Shown here piece after piece: positions 46,116-58,895 of a stretch of DNA of 64,000 bases. The stretch comes from Lateolabrax maculatus (lineage: Eukaryota > Chordata > Actinopteri > Acropomatiformes > Lateolabracidae): positions 16,701,001-16,765,000 of the forward strand of contig CM062205.1 in the NCBI GenBank assembly GCA_031216445.1, given 5' to 3'. The position numbers were made by a program, and so were the translations under genes. The notes under the pieces were generated by a model, which saw only the letters and a program-made list of their open reading frames with translations, made no database searches and was not told the origin of the DNA. Position 1 is the stretch's first letter. Each line of letters opens with the position of its first letter.

Positions 46116-47859
46116 CCCTCCTCTCTCCCTCTCTGTGTAGGAGCTTGCCCTCGTCTCTCTTGCTCTTCCCTCCCCCTTCCTCTCACCCTATTTTTTCTGC
46201 CACTTTTCCCCTTTTTCTTGTACACAACTCACAGCCTACCCTCTGCTCCATCCACATTGTTTAACTCATTTTCTACTCAGCGCTGCCCCGTTCTTTTCCC
46301 AAACCTGTCACACATTGTGCTTATTCCTCTCCCTTCAGGACAACAGTGTAACCTCCACCCTTTTAAAAACACCCACCTCCATCTCCTTTGAGGCTGTGCA
46401 TTTTATGTCGTTGTTGGGAAACCACTTTGGTCTGGTTTTAACTGCCTCACACCTGCAGATGATGTTGCCTCTCTTCATCACGGCTGGCAGTCTGAGTTGA
46501 CAGTGGCAACAGAGGACAGTTCCCTTCAGGAGAGTGCTGAGGAAGATTTGCGAGGACCCCATTAGGAGAATGATACGTACAGGATGCTGACCTTCACTCT
46601 TGGGGATGGAAACTATGTGTCTGGCTGCGTTTTCATGTGACCTAGCATGTGTTCATCCATGTAGGCTCATATGTCCGTGAGTCTTATTGCAGGTGTTACA
46701 GGTGTGCACTTGGGAGTAGATTCTCAGACACCCCTATACTCCAGTATGTGAGACCCCCCTCTCCATTTCTAGCAGTAGCCACAGGAAGCTGGTGCAGATC
46801 AGCTCTCTGTTCGGGCCTGGTTGCCCTGTTAACACTGAAGACTTAATTATGGTGATCTTGTAATAGCGCAGAAAATGGAAGGAATGCTATCCTCATGGCC
46901 ATACTCACAGCAGGATTAACTGCACGAGCTGCACTCTCCAACCTCCACAAGCTCGACAGCCCCTCTCACAGCTGCTTTTGTCTTGCCCTCCAAAGACGGA
47001 GGGTGTGAGGAGGAGGGAGGAGAGGAAGAAAAGAGAAGAAAAAGACAAAGAAAATTAATCTGCTGGGTGCAGGATCTTAATTCGATTTAATGAAGGGAGC
47101 TTTAAGTCTGAGAGGCTTTGCACTCGCACACCTCCACAGGCACGTACACATGCACACACACTCAGCACTCACTCATGTAGGTCCTATTGATCTGTTGGAA
47201 CAAACCCTATTATGGGCAATTATGTTATTCACCAGCCATGGCAAATCCATTTCTTTGCTTTCATTACTTGCTAATACATGGAAAGGAAATCTTGAACGTG
47301 ATGCTTCCTGTTCGCACTGAGTGTGAGATCGGAAATCTTGGTTTCCGTTTCTCTGTAATGCTTTTGTCTAACATCACTTTGAACCTGATTCTTAGGGGAA
47401 AAAAAGACTTCAAAAGAAAAAAGGGCACATTTGTTCATGTTTTTCTAACCTGTAATTGACCCAGAGAGGATTTGACACTAAATATGAATTTGTACACTTC
47501 CTTAACCAAAGTCTGATTTTAATACGCAAACTTCCATCTCACTTTTGTGAATGTCTCTGTAGTAGCTTGGGTTAAACTTACAGAGCTTAGAATCACGCAA
47601 TGCACCAGACCTTGCCATAAAGCAAAACAATCACAAAAGAAGGGCTCTCTTTGCACTTATTATTGCCCCTTTTCCCTCCCTTAAAAAAAGGAACAAGCAC
47701 AACCAGTCTCTCCATCTCTCCACCAGTGCAGGAGAAGCCCATTACTATGTTCATCTTCTCAACGTTTGACAGGTGGAAGTAGAACTTTGGGGTTTATGTT
47801 TTAATTATAAAGAATTCCAGATGTGGAGGAGGGCTCATAAATTAGAAGCAGAGCTACTC

Positions 47860-48080
47860 AAATGTCTTTTTTCAAAGGGACCAAGCGGGTCAGCATCTGC
47901 TTCTCATTGTAGCCAATGTTATTAAGGGCCCTGACTACAGAAAGGCCTGAGTCCCCCGTCTGGCCCCACAATAATTGACACTATTAAATGTGCCTAAACA
48001 GATTTAGAGCGTCCAGAAAAGTTACATTTGTCTTGCAGAATGACTCTAATCATCTATTGTAGATTGAAGGGAACCTAAAG
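47860..48080. promoter_or_regulatory. Candidate regulatory block, homeodomain-motif rich
   Basis: Unique sequence with CAATAATTGACA, ATTAAATGTG, CTCTAATCATC and GGGACCAAGCGGGTCAGC. The mix of AT-rich homeobox-type cores in an otherwise balanced, non-repeat stretch is typical of vertebrate conserved non-coding DNA. No alignment available. Confidence 0.3.
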
Positions 48081-48686
48081 AGGAGGAACCAACCACCTAA
48101 TCTGGTACATGATAGAGGGGGAGCGAGAAAAGAAAACAGGCACAGCAGAAAGTATGGAAAGCTGAAAAAATGCACAAATACAAACAAATTAGGCCAGAAT
48201 GGCTGTGTGTAGGAATGTCAGGGAGGGAGGGAGAGAACGACAGAGAGGAGGAGAGAGGTCTGAACTGTATTACCACACTTCAGACCATGCTGCTCAGGCT
48301 GGAGCGGTTTGAGCTGAATGCACATGGATGGCTTTACAAAAGCACCAGTCATGAAAGACCATCTGCTCCACTCCTCTGGTGATCTTTTAAACCCACATTA
48401 ATGCAGTTTTTTCTCTTCCTGGAATGATGTGATACATTGTGTGATTTTCTCTTTTCTCTGGGGCTCGATTTATTCTGTTGGCCAACGTTTGACAGTGGAT
48501 GTATTTAACAAGGTATGAGTTTGATTTCTGATATATTACTTGGAAAGACATGTTTGAAGCCCTTCCGCTGCTGCAGAATCAGGAGCGGAGGCAGAGGGAG
48601 GTCCTGCAAGCTGATTGGCTGCGGAACTAGTGTTTGTAGTCGGTTTTTGGCCAGTGGGTGAAACGGGGGGTGCAATGGGTGGTGGT

Positions 48687-48697
48687 GGGGGGGGGGG
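48687..48697 (+). repeat. Poly-G run
   Basis: Eleven G residues within a GGT/GGGT-rich stretch. Confidence 0.85.
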
Positions 48698-48783
48698 AGA
48701 GATGCATGGGGCAGGGTGTAGAGGGTCAAAAGGTTGCGGTTGGGTTGGTGTGAGGGTGCAATGTTTCTCTACAGTGTAGGGCC

Positions 48784-48800
48784 AAAAAAAAAAAAAAAAA
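48784..48800 (+). repeat. Poly-A run
   Basis: Seventeen A residues followed by A-rich sequence. No retroelement body is recognised upstream. Confidence 0.9.
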
Positions 48801-49061
48801 GGAAAAGGATAAAAAAAGAAACAACTCCTTCATCCAAAAAGTGGAGCCAGATCGGCAGAAGTAAAGTGGGGCAAGAACTCTCAGGGGTGTGATTGAAAGG
48901 GTGAGAAGTTAATTTGGCAGCTTTTCTTCCTCGCTTTGCTAATGTTTCCTCTCAGGGCTAAACACCCTCAGCACCCCCTCCACCACCTCTCCAAACTCTC
49001 TAACCCCCAGACACCCCGCTACCCCACCACCCACTCACCCAACTACCACTTCTAGCCCCTT

Positions 49062-49087
49062 CCACACACACACACACACACACACAC
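49062..49087. repeat. (CA)n microsatellite
   Basis: About 13 CA units at the end of a C-rich pyrimidine tract. Confidence 0.95.
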
Positions 49088-50104
49088 TCCTGCCATCCTA
49101 CCTATGCCATGGTGTGCTTCTTCAAACATCCACACGCCTTGTTTCCAGTTCTCACAACCCCTCCTCTTCTCAGTTTTCCTCCATCCTCTCACCAAAAGCT
49201 GACCGCCCCCTCCCACACCCTCGTGAAAAAGCACCCTCCATCACAGCGGTGCACGCTGACCCGAGACGAAACCTTTTCTCCCCAGGAAACATCCTGCTCT
49301 GAAACACTTTGGCTCAAGTGTGTTTTCTCCTGGGACATGGAGAGGAGGGTGGGTGGGGGTTTCTGAGGTGATGGCGGTGTGGTACTTGAGCTAAATGGAG
49401 ACCATGTTGGTGTATCTTCACGGCCTGTCAATCAGAAGCCCGCTGATGTGTAGGGGCGCTCTGCTACAGCTCAGGAGAGGATGAAGGGTCATGTGGGGCA
49501 GTTGCGGGGGTGGTGGTGGTGGGTAATGGGGTCGGTGTGTACATAAATGTGTGCATGTGCATGGGGTGTGTTTGTTACACAGGACAGAACCACATGGTGT
49601 CCTTGCTCTCTTCACTCACCACATGCAGGATCACTCCCATCAACAGGAGAGTGTTGTAGGGGAGGGAAGTGTTGCTGGTTACAGAGAGGAAGGGGTGAGG
49701 GGGGGTGGGGGGGGGGGTTAGGCCATATTTGCTATTGAAAATGCATAATTTTCTCTCCATTTTGACTTTCAAGACAAATATTCTTTATTGAATCAGTGAT
49801 GTTATGAAACCTACTTTCTGTCACCTACAACTCTGTCTGTAATTGTGCTGTAAGTTATGTCAATATAACTGTTACTGTATGCCAATACAAGTGGGTTCAT
49901 AAAGTACATTTTTAGCCACCTGTTTTTTTCCACTTTGCACATGAAACCCCCCAGTAGAAAGCCCAGAAACTGGAAATAAGTAAATAAATAAATAGAAAAA
50001 GTTGGCATTAATGGGTGAAGGTATAGATATATCCAATACATCTTGATGTTGCTTCTGCATGTCATGTTACACGCCTCCACTCCACCAGTAAATCAAAAAA
50101 AAAA

Positions 50105-50205
50105 AAATACAGGGCAGGGTGTTGGGGATGCATGTAACTGCAGTGTCCTCAGTTCAGGTCCAGGCACTTGTTGCATATGCCCCCTCTATTACTGTAGTGG
50201 CTTAT
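50105..50205 (+). repeat. Probable tRNA-derived SINE fragment
   Basis: TGTCCTCAGTTCAGGTCCAG followed by TTGTTGCATATGCCCCCTCT resembles the B-box and tail region of a common percomorph SINE (typically ...GGTTCGAGTCC...TTGCTGCATGTC...CCCCTCTC). The A-box half is poorly preserved. Recognised from memory. Confidence 0.5.
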
Positions 50206-51853
50206 AAACACTGCAGAGTAAAATAGACCAGAAGAGAAACAAGTCCTTTATTGAAAAAACAAAAATGCCATTTTAGGTGGAAAACAGCAGCAAACTGCAA
50301 CAATATATTTGTGATGTACTAATGATAATTCTTGAATATTTATGTAATCTCACATTCTCTTTAACATATTTGCACAAATGTAGTTGATGGACACACATTT
50401 TATTTCGCAAAAAATTTCAGAAATTTGCTGAAAACATTTTATGGAAACATAACCACTGACATACACTGTCCTTTATGATAAGTGTAAAGTTTTGATCATT
50501 TTGGGGGTCTTGATGCACCAGTCCACGAATAATTAGTAACCTTGGTTACTCTAATAGGTAGCATTTATGACCTGCAATCAGTGACCACATAATTGATCAA
50601 AGAGAAAGTGAGAGTATCCAGTTGTGTCCATCATTCATTCATAATCACTTAGCCCTAATCCAATGAAAGGGGTAATGCACAATTATATTTGTTTGCCTAT
50701 CCAAATAGAAAGAAAAGGAAGAGATTTCATGTGCAACGATTTTCGAAAATGATTTACAAATGTACTTGCTTGACATTCAAATGTCTTCAAATGTATTAGT
50801 CTTGATGTGGACATTGTCTAAGAAAAATATATCAAGTGAAGGGTCACAAGAAACGGTAGAGAAAAGAAAGCCCCAAACAGACTGGTACATCCTCTCTCGG
50901 TTCAGGCCACACACAGCAGAGAACATGGAGCGGATTACCTCCAGCTTAAGCCAAACATCTTTATTCATTAAACTGAGAGAAAGAGGGTTATTGAGTGGGA
51001 AGAGAAATGACAATATTAAAGTAATAAATGCTCCATGGTATAAACATGCTCATGGCCTCCATGAGTCATACACATAAAACGTTACACTTGGGAATGTGGC
51101 AGTGCATCCTAAAGTTCCCAAAATATCCCTGAAACAAACTGATAAAGCCTCAGAAAGATAAGGGTCAAGGTCAGCAGCATGTGTATTATTACTTTGACAT
51201 GGAAATCGAATTTGACGGAAATATTTGATGAATGTATGTGAAATACTTAAACATCTGAGAGCACCACTTTAGTTTTAACATTGAGACACAGCGGACCCCT
51301 AGTATAAGGGCTCCAAGCCTATAGCATGCAGGGTGGGGTTGTACTATTGGGTTCCAATAGGACTGACATCACCTTGTAGCTGTAACTCATTTTGCTACAG
51401 TGGGCCCTGTTGCATGTAGTGCAACACTAATCAAACATACTTGTTGGCTGAGGCTAGTCGCTTGCACATACGCCCATGATCTCAGACATGTACCTATAGC
51501 CACACATGTGCACACTTACACACAATCTCAAACACCACAAAGCATGATCTCACACGTGCGCACACACACGCTCATCGGCAACGTCCCGTAAATTTCTGCT
51601 CGCCTTCGTGCCCATAAGTACCACTGGGGTCCCCATTGCGTGAGCAGTCCTTTTTAGCTGTATTATTTCTCGACATTCCCAGACAATGTCTACGGAGGGA
51701 TTGCAGGAATCTCACCATGATGTAATCAGATGTGACACGCTAGCTGCAAGCGTGAACAGTGTTGTTATCATTGTCTGACGCTAAAACTAATATCCGAAAC
51801 ATGAAGTAAAGATGTATGTAGTATGTTTGCTCTGCTATTAGAAGTTTGTAAAA

Positions 51854-51885
51854 AGAAAGTAGGTATATGTACATACCTACTTTCT
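51854..51885. repeat. 13-bp hairpin
   Basis: AGAAAGTAGGTAT and ATACCTACTTTCT are exact reverse complements around a 6-nt loop. Confidence 0.9.
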
Positions 51886-52099
51886 CTTTGTACCTGCACA
51901 AGTGCTCATATATGTTCATTATTTGATTAATGTGTGTGTTGAACTTGCAGGATATCATTTGTTAGTATCTACACTACGAGTGTATGTGAGATTATACAAC
52001 AGCATGCTTGTCTACAGTTCTGTGTATGTGTCGGTGTGTACGTGCATGTCCACATATGAGTGTGTTTACGTGTACACACACATGCATTTTCTCTCCCTG

Positions 52100-52400
52100 A
52101 GGCCGGCCGTGGGTGCCGGATAGGAGCACACGCGGCTAACACACTGCAGGTTGCAGTGTGAGACAGGCCAGGTCAGCTGGTGACAGTGTGCAGCCCCTCT
52201 CCTGCCTCATTTATCTGCTATGGCAGCGGACAGAATGCAATTTCCTGCGAGGGGGAGGCCGGGGGGATGCAAAGAACATCAAAGGCCCCTGAAAGCTATC
52301 AGGAACTTGAGTACTGCCAGCGCTGCGTGCCAACTCGCCAGCCCCAGCTCACCCTGTGGTGCACCCGGACATTAGCGATGACTATACACACCGTTCACAG
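52100..52400. promoter_or_regulatory. Candidate regulatory block with TCF/LEF site
   Basis: GC-balanced unique sequence just before a (GT)n run. It contains CATCAAAGG at 52278-52286, whose reverse CCTTTGATG is a full TCF/LEF consensus, and TGCAAAG next to it. Judged by appearance only. Confidence 0.3.
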
Positions 52401-52412
52401 TGTTTGTTAATA

Positions 52413-52416
<4 letters not shown>

Positions 52417-52452
<36 letters not shown>
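52417..52452. repeat. (GT)n microsatellite
   Basis: GT run of about 17 units with one GA interruption near the start. Confidence 0.96.
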
Positions 52453-52455
<3 letters not shown>

Positions 52456-55095
52456 GGGTAGGATAAAAATACCCCTCCATTTAGAGGCTCAGACACCTTG
52501 AGCTGGAGCACTCAGAGCAGCCATTAGGCATGTTGCAGTACGAGGAGAAGGTCACAGTTTATCACCCCGGCCACCCTACCTCTCCAACACAAACACCCGC
52601 TTGCTCTCCTCTCAGTCCCTCCCTCCACCGCCTCCTCCAGTTGCTATCAGTGAGGTGAGCGGACGGGGCAGAGCAGGGAGGTTCGATTAAGACCATTTGG
52701 TGGTGTGCACGCTCTGTAGTGGAACCTCTAAATGAGAAGCAGCTTGGCTCAGTATGATGTGGCTGTCCGTTTGTGTGTATTCGTGTACATGTGTTTAGCT
52801 TCTGTGCCCACGCTGCCTCTCATCTCACTGTGTCTCGGTTTTAATCCCGTTCTCTGTATGCTTAGTGATGACTAGGAAGTATTTTAAGTTTTTGCTTTCA
52901 GCCTGCTAAATGGCTATGTGTGTGTGGTTTCTGACTGTGTGGGTGAGTACGTGTGGGCTTATGTGCACTTAAATGTATCTAAATGCACATTTGCGTGTGT
53001 TTTCAAATGTGTTCCTGTCAAATCATCCGTGAGGTAGGAGGGAAGAAAGGGTATATGACAGGAAGTAATAAGACTGCCCTCGCTGGATTTCATCTGTGCC
53101 TTCCCCACTTGGCCTCATCCTAACTTGTTTTATGTGGCGTTAAACAGGCCTACTCTATAGAGCGGAGGAAATGGTCCATCCATGTTGTCACACAGACTGG
53201 GCTCATATGACGGCACCTGTAACATGTATATAGATCTTTCAAAAAAGTTGTGTTTAACCAACACTAATTCTATGTGACAAAATCTTGCAAATTTCTGCTT
53301 AATTATCTTGAACTCAAACAAACCTTGCATTACGAGGAACCTCCTTTCACTTATGCAAAAAAATAAAATCCAAATGCACGAATGACTTTTAATGCTCATA
53401 CCGTTTCCATTCCTGCTATATATTCAGAATACATGTTGATCATACAGTATGATAGCAGCTTGCAGCTGGGTAAACAGTCAACAGCACTGACCTCTGTACA
53501 TCCAAAATGTTTGCATCCATATGACTGTGGCTGGGCCTCAGACAAACACAACATTCTTTGCATACACCCGCCAGCTGCATAGTGTAGAGTCCTATATAGA
53601 CCCTATCTAGAGCCTATCACTAACAGGATGGCTGGCATTGCCTATGGAATGCTTTTGTCTTGGTCTGTGCATTACTGTGTGTGGGAGGTCATATGAGTGA
53701 CCTCCACTCATTGCCTTCCGCTTTCACTCAGTCTGCTACATTTGTGCATTTCAGCGCGAGACCACCTTACTTTGTCTTTCAGTACCAGCTCTTGGAAAGA
53801 TGGTTAACCTGGTTACTTGAAAGGCTGGAGCTGGAGGTCTGGTCAGGGCTGGAGGGGTTGGACATCGGGGGTGGGATATCTTATCACAGCCATCAGAAAT
53901 GCCTTGTCGGCAGGCATTCATTGGGCTTGGGGAAAATAAACCAAACCCCCCCACCCCCACCCCTGCCCCCCCACAAATGACTGAGTTAGACAGATAACAG
54001 CAGACCAAGGGGGTCCCCTCTCCCCTTTCCCCACCCGTCTATCACTCCTGCTCCCCCGTCTCTCTCTCTCTCCTGCTCTCTGGCTGGTTTTATTGGAGAG
54101 GAAACAGAAAACAGAAAGCCTCAGTGTGGGAAGCCACTTGTTATCTGAGAGTCTTGGGAATCGAGGCCTCGGCAGAGGCTTCACTCAGCACACTAATGAA
54201 AGCAGGACGATTTGGCCGCTTTCGTTCCCAACATAGTTAGACCCCCCATCCCCATCTAGCGCAGGTACTCCTTCTGCTTCCATTTGCCTTCCATTCCCAG
54301 CTTCCTTCTTCCTCTTCAACTGGTCCACACCTTGACCTCTGGTTCCCTTTTGGGGCAGAGCGACGCAATAATCCTGTAAATTGCTTTTGTTTGGCAACTC
54401 TTTTCGAAATGCTGACCTGTTGCTTTAATACTTCTACAACTTCTTTATGAGGCACTTATTTGTAGCCTCCAGTAATTTGAATTTCGTGATAAAAGAGATG
54501 AGCTGGTCCTTCACTTGAAACCAGCTCAACAGGTGTGAATGACTTGCTCAGTAACAATTTGTGTGATTGCAGGCCTAATAGAGTTGCAACAGTACACGTT
54601 TAATGCAGTTGCTGAAAATTTAATTTGACTGTCTCAGAACATATCCTGGGATGTATTGTGCACAGCCTGTTTGTAAGGCCTGCCCCTATAGAAAGCATGA
54701 TGGACAGTTTTTAAAAGTCACACATGGCCCCTTGAACCATAGAAAATCCTCTCTATTCAACAGTTCATTAAGGCTAGAAGATTTAAGTTTCCCCAACTAA
54801 ACAATGCAGCAGAAATCCACTAAGTTCACCTTTGTTTGCCACATAGCTGAGGTTTACCATCCCCAGGTGAGCGACTGAGAGCTCCTCTCTGTTCTGATTC
54901 CCTCCATGTTGTGGCTCTCCCAGTGGAGCCGGGGCAGGGAGGCAGCAAGGCCATGTGAATGCTGTGGAGTAAGGTAAGACTTGGCCGCCGGGCATCCGGA
55001 GAGAGGGCTCAGCTCCCTTTGTGGTGGATCCCTGACAGGTTGGGGCGAAGCACAGACCAACCCCTCCCATACACTTTCACCTGCGATATTGTCCC

Positions 55096-55149
55096 AGGTG
55101 GAGGGGTGGAGGAGGAGACAGAGGGATAGGTGGAGGGGTGGAGGAGGAG
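55096..55149 (+). repeat. Two-copy tandem repeat (32-bp period)
   Basis: A 22-bp purine block beginning AGGTGGAGGGGTGG occurs at 55096-55117 and again at 55128-55149, separated by ACAGAGGGAT. Confidence 0.93.
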
Positions 55150-56699
55150 GCACTGAGATGTCCCCATAGGGCATGGCTTCTGTGTAGCACGATATCCCAG
55201 TGGGCTTTGCTGGCCTCCAGAGAGAGGTTAAATGAAGCCAGGGCTGTCTGACGGACAAAGGCCGCAGGTCAGCACCAAGCCCTTTGATCCATTCCTGCCC
55301 TCTTCAGACCACAGAGCCAGACCTTTTTGTTTCACCTTGCTTTTCTATCCCTAGGGCTAGCCCCCTTTTTTCCTCTCAATCTGCCCCCAACAATGGAGTC
55401 GCTTACAAAGCTCTGAGCGTTGTATGGTCTGCCAGTCACCAGAGGGGAGAGGTTTCAAAGGGAAGGTAGTGGGGCTCAGTGTCTCCCAGGTCCCCAGTGA
55501 GGAGATAGATACTGGCTCTTTCAGTCCCCAGCACTGGGCCACAACCCCACAGCTGCACCCAGCACTTTAGAGGCCTTATCCAACAAAGGCACAGAGAGGG
55601 AAGTTCATTTATGGGGGTAAACAGTGGAAAAAAGGAGCAGGGAAATTCGTTGACACATGCTTGACTCCACCTCAGCACCTTACTGTGAGAGGATCTGTAA
55701 TTTTTCACTTTTTTAAAACTTCAGTTGGAAGTGTACGATAATGACAAGCAGACCTAGGGCAAATACACAAAAGTATTTAGAGGGTTGTAACTTTGCAATT
55801 TCAGTGCCAAAAAACAGCTTGCTGAAATATGACTTTCAGTTTTGTGTTTTTTTCATTTCTCTCTAATGGTCAAAAGGGGGAGGAAAGGATTTATCTTGGA
55901 GCTGCACATGCTCTTCAGCAGATGTAGAAAGACAGAGTAGAGCTAACATGTTTTAAGTTTGTCTCCAGCCTGTTCTCTGGCCAAAATACTCAGGTGGAGC
56001 CCTGCTCAGAGACCACAGTCGTATAAAAGCCCAGAAGTAGCTGACACTTCCCTCCGCCTCCGCCTGTCCCACTGTGCCTAAAGACCTTGAAGTGTCAGGA
56101 CATCACCGCCTCATCGAAATGGCTGACTTTCATGTTGGCCGGGTCCCACCAAAAACAAAAAGTGGTTTCTTTCTGAATAGAAGGTTTCATAGGAACAATA
56201 ATACTAGAGAAAATGTAAGTTACTGCACGACATATTTTGACTTTCTAAACTTTATTTCTTCTGTATCCCAGTGATAACAGGTTGACCATTTCCATCAAAC
56301 ACTGATATGCTGGGCTATGGGAGATAGCAGATATCAACATTTACTGTAGTGTAAATCTAGAAGTTTGATCCAATCCTCAGAAGGTACGTGATTTATGAAA
56401 AATGAAATCTGGAATCAAAACAATTTTGACAAAATTAGATTAACGGTATTAAAACAATGATGTAAGATTGATACTGTAGCTCACATTGAAACACATTGGC
56501 AACCAGTATATTGTGACACATGTTCATTTTTGTTATTGATAAGGCTTTGGCTAACATTTTATTAACATTTGTGTTATTGCTCATGTTTGTGGAAAAACAT
56601 TGGCATAATTTGGTGTCTCCCATCAAAGTAGGTATAGGTGTGTGTGACTGTGTTTGTGTGTGGCGGGGGCCCTGAGTGAGGGCCACAGGGGCAGGAATG

Positions 56700-56830
56700 T
56701 AAAGGCTGCCCCGGGGGCCTCTGTGGTGCTAATGGATTAACAGGCCAGCTTGGCATGCTAATGGAGATTGTCTGTGATGTAATGAGCTTCTAATTAGGTC
56801 ACCTCTGAGCTTGACCCTCTTGTAATGAGG
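56700..56830. promoter_or_regulatory. Candidate regulatory block with TAATTA sites
   Basis: Dense homeodomain-type cores: GCTAATGGATTAAC, GCTAATGGAG, GTAATGAGC, TAATTAGGTCA (from 56791) and TGTAATGAGG. Repeated GCTAATGGA units are 30 bp apart. Unique sequence, appearance of a conserved non-coding element. Confidence 0.35.
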
Positions 56831-58067
56831 AGGGCAGAAGGGAGAGGAGGGGCTTGGGCTGGTGATAGCACCCTGACCTGCAGGTGTGAACCGGCCCGGG
56901 CTGTAAACAGGGCTGGACATTCCTGGCATTCTCAGCTCAGCATCCCCTCCCGAAACTCCCCTCCTCCTGCCTGCCAATAACCCTTCTCTAGCGCTATGGG
57001 TGGATACACACACAGAGAAACAATTGGAGCCACATTTCATGCTCCAAGGTGCTTCCCAGTTTAGTTGAAAGAAGAAAAAAAAAAATTTCCCTTGAGTTTG
57101 GCTATTCTTTGATTGTCAGACACTATTTTTCTTTATGATATCCTTTTCACAGGGTTGTCGCAGCATTGTGCTGTGACCTGGATTCAGATGCTAAAGGGAT
57201 CTGCAGGAGGGGAACTATCTAATTAAATGTGTAAGATTCTAATCATCCTGCCTTATTGCGGTGTCTCACCCCTTCCTGACTGCCCTCTGCTTGCAGGACT
57301 GTTATTAATCATTCACTCTTCTAAAGCTCTTCTTCCTCAATCTGTCTCACTTGCTCTCGGGTTCTTTTTCTGTCCCTTGGCACAAAGCGGCGCACTGATA
57401 CCAGCCCAAAGCCCTTTTCTGACAGAACAAAACACCGCTTTATTTCCAAGGGGGAGGATAACACCCAGTGTGCCACCGAGCAAGTGAAGGGGCAGAGAGA
57501 CCAATCCATCTGCAGTTATCAGAAGTGCCCTGTGAAAGGATGTCAGGACCACTGCCAGTATTTTATTGCACTATTTATGGGTATTGCATTATTATAAGCA
57601 TTGCATGATTAGTCTAACAGGGATTTTACAATGTGCTGTCGAGGATGGTGTGAATGAGGAATTTTTATCTCCTTTTCTTCTTGTTGAATGAAGTGAAATT
57701 ATTCTTAAAACGTCTCACTAAGGAGCATTTGGTTCTGATTAAGATTATAGCCCTATGTGGTTTGTGAATGTGTGAGTTTTTTCATCTAAATAATTGTGCA
57801 CACTTACCACAGGTGGGTACGCATGCATGTGCACATGCATGTGTGTGTATGTTTAGGGGGAGCTGGTGTCAAGATGGAGCGTTTGTTGTCCTCAGAGGGA
57901 CCGAAAGGATCAGTGTGGTTTATCAGTCATGGAGGGGCGGTGACCAGGATGCATGGAGCTTGAGGGGGAGTGGTACGACGAATGACCTATAGGAGGTCAT
58001 CACTCTGTTTGTACTGTAGGACTTATCAGATGCTCAGGGCCCATCCAGTCACTTGGTTGGAGTTCAG

Positions 58068-58088
58068 TTTTTGCCTCTGAGGCAAAAA
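58068..58088. repeat. 21-bp near-perfect palindrome
   Basis: TTTTTGCCTC and GAGGCAAAAA flank a single T. Ten-base arms, exact. Followed by CGTGTTAATTG. Confidence 0.93.
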
Positions 58089-58724
58089 CGTGTTAATTGT
58101 TATGCAGGCTCTTCAGAGAATGATTAATTAAAAAGTTAGTGAGGGATGACTTCGAGCAAGATGTGAAAATTGCAGGACTTGGTGAGAGAGCAGTCAGTGG
58201 TTTGGATGTACATTTGTGATCAGAGACCAGTGTTTCCTAAGTTATTCTACTCCTTTATCGTCTTAAAGGTCATGGGGAGGTTTGAGTACATTCCTGCATA
58301 CATTGGGGTAAAACGGAAGCACTGTGGACACGTCTCCACACTCTACAGTGAGTCTACAATCCACATAATGTTTTCTTCTTTGAAATAAGGGACTTCTAAT
58401 ACAGCATGGGCAAACTCCACACAGAGGGGACCATTAATAAAAAACACAATCTTCCCATTGTGAGGCAACAGTGCAAACCGAGGTAGGCAAAGATTTTCGG
58501 ATAAATAAGTTGACTTTTGACATTGACATTTCTAAAATCTGACTATGCTGTGTTTGCATTTGTCTCCTTAGCTGTCTGTGATTTTTTTTTTACCATTGAG
58601 GTGATTGTTGTGATTTTTCTTCTGAGTAGACCTCTGAGGGCAGGGAGGTGCAGAGACAGGAACCCCAAAGTAGTAAGTGGACACTCTCTTTATCAGTCCC
58701 TCGTTCCCTCTCTTCTTTTAGTGG

Positions 58725-58895
58725 CCTAGACTCATTAAGCCGTCTATAAATGGTCCGGTCTTAATGAGGAGGCTTTTATAGGGCTCTCCCAGGGCCTCCA
58801 GGGGATAATCAGACTCCAGTAGGAAGTCGTCTGTCTTGATAGCCTGCCCCTTCTCTCAGCGGTGGTCTGGCCAGGCCTAGCCCCAATCCAGAATA
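58725..58895. promoter_or_regulatory. Candidate regulatory block with paired homeodomain sites
   Basis: CTCATTAAG (58731-58739) and CTTAATGAG (58760-58768) form an exact inverted pair, with TATAAATGG between, then CTTTTATAGG and GGATAATCAG. Unique, non-simple sequence. Confidence 0.35.

Noticed and set aside
48784..48800. Poly-A tail of a retrocopy
   Set aside because: No coding or SINE body and no target-site duplication visible next to it.
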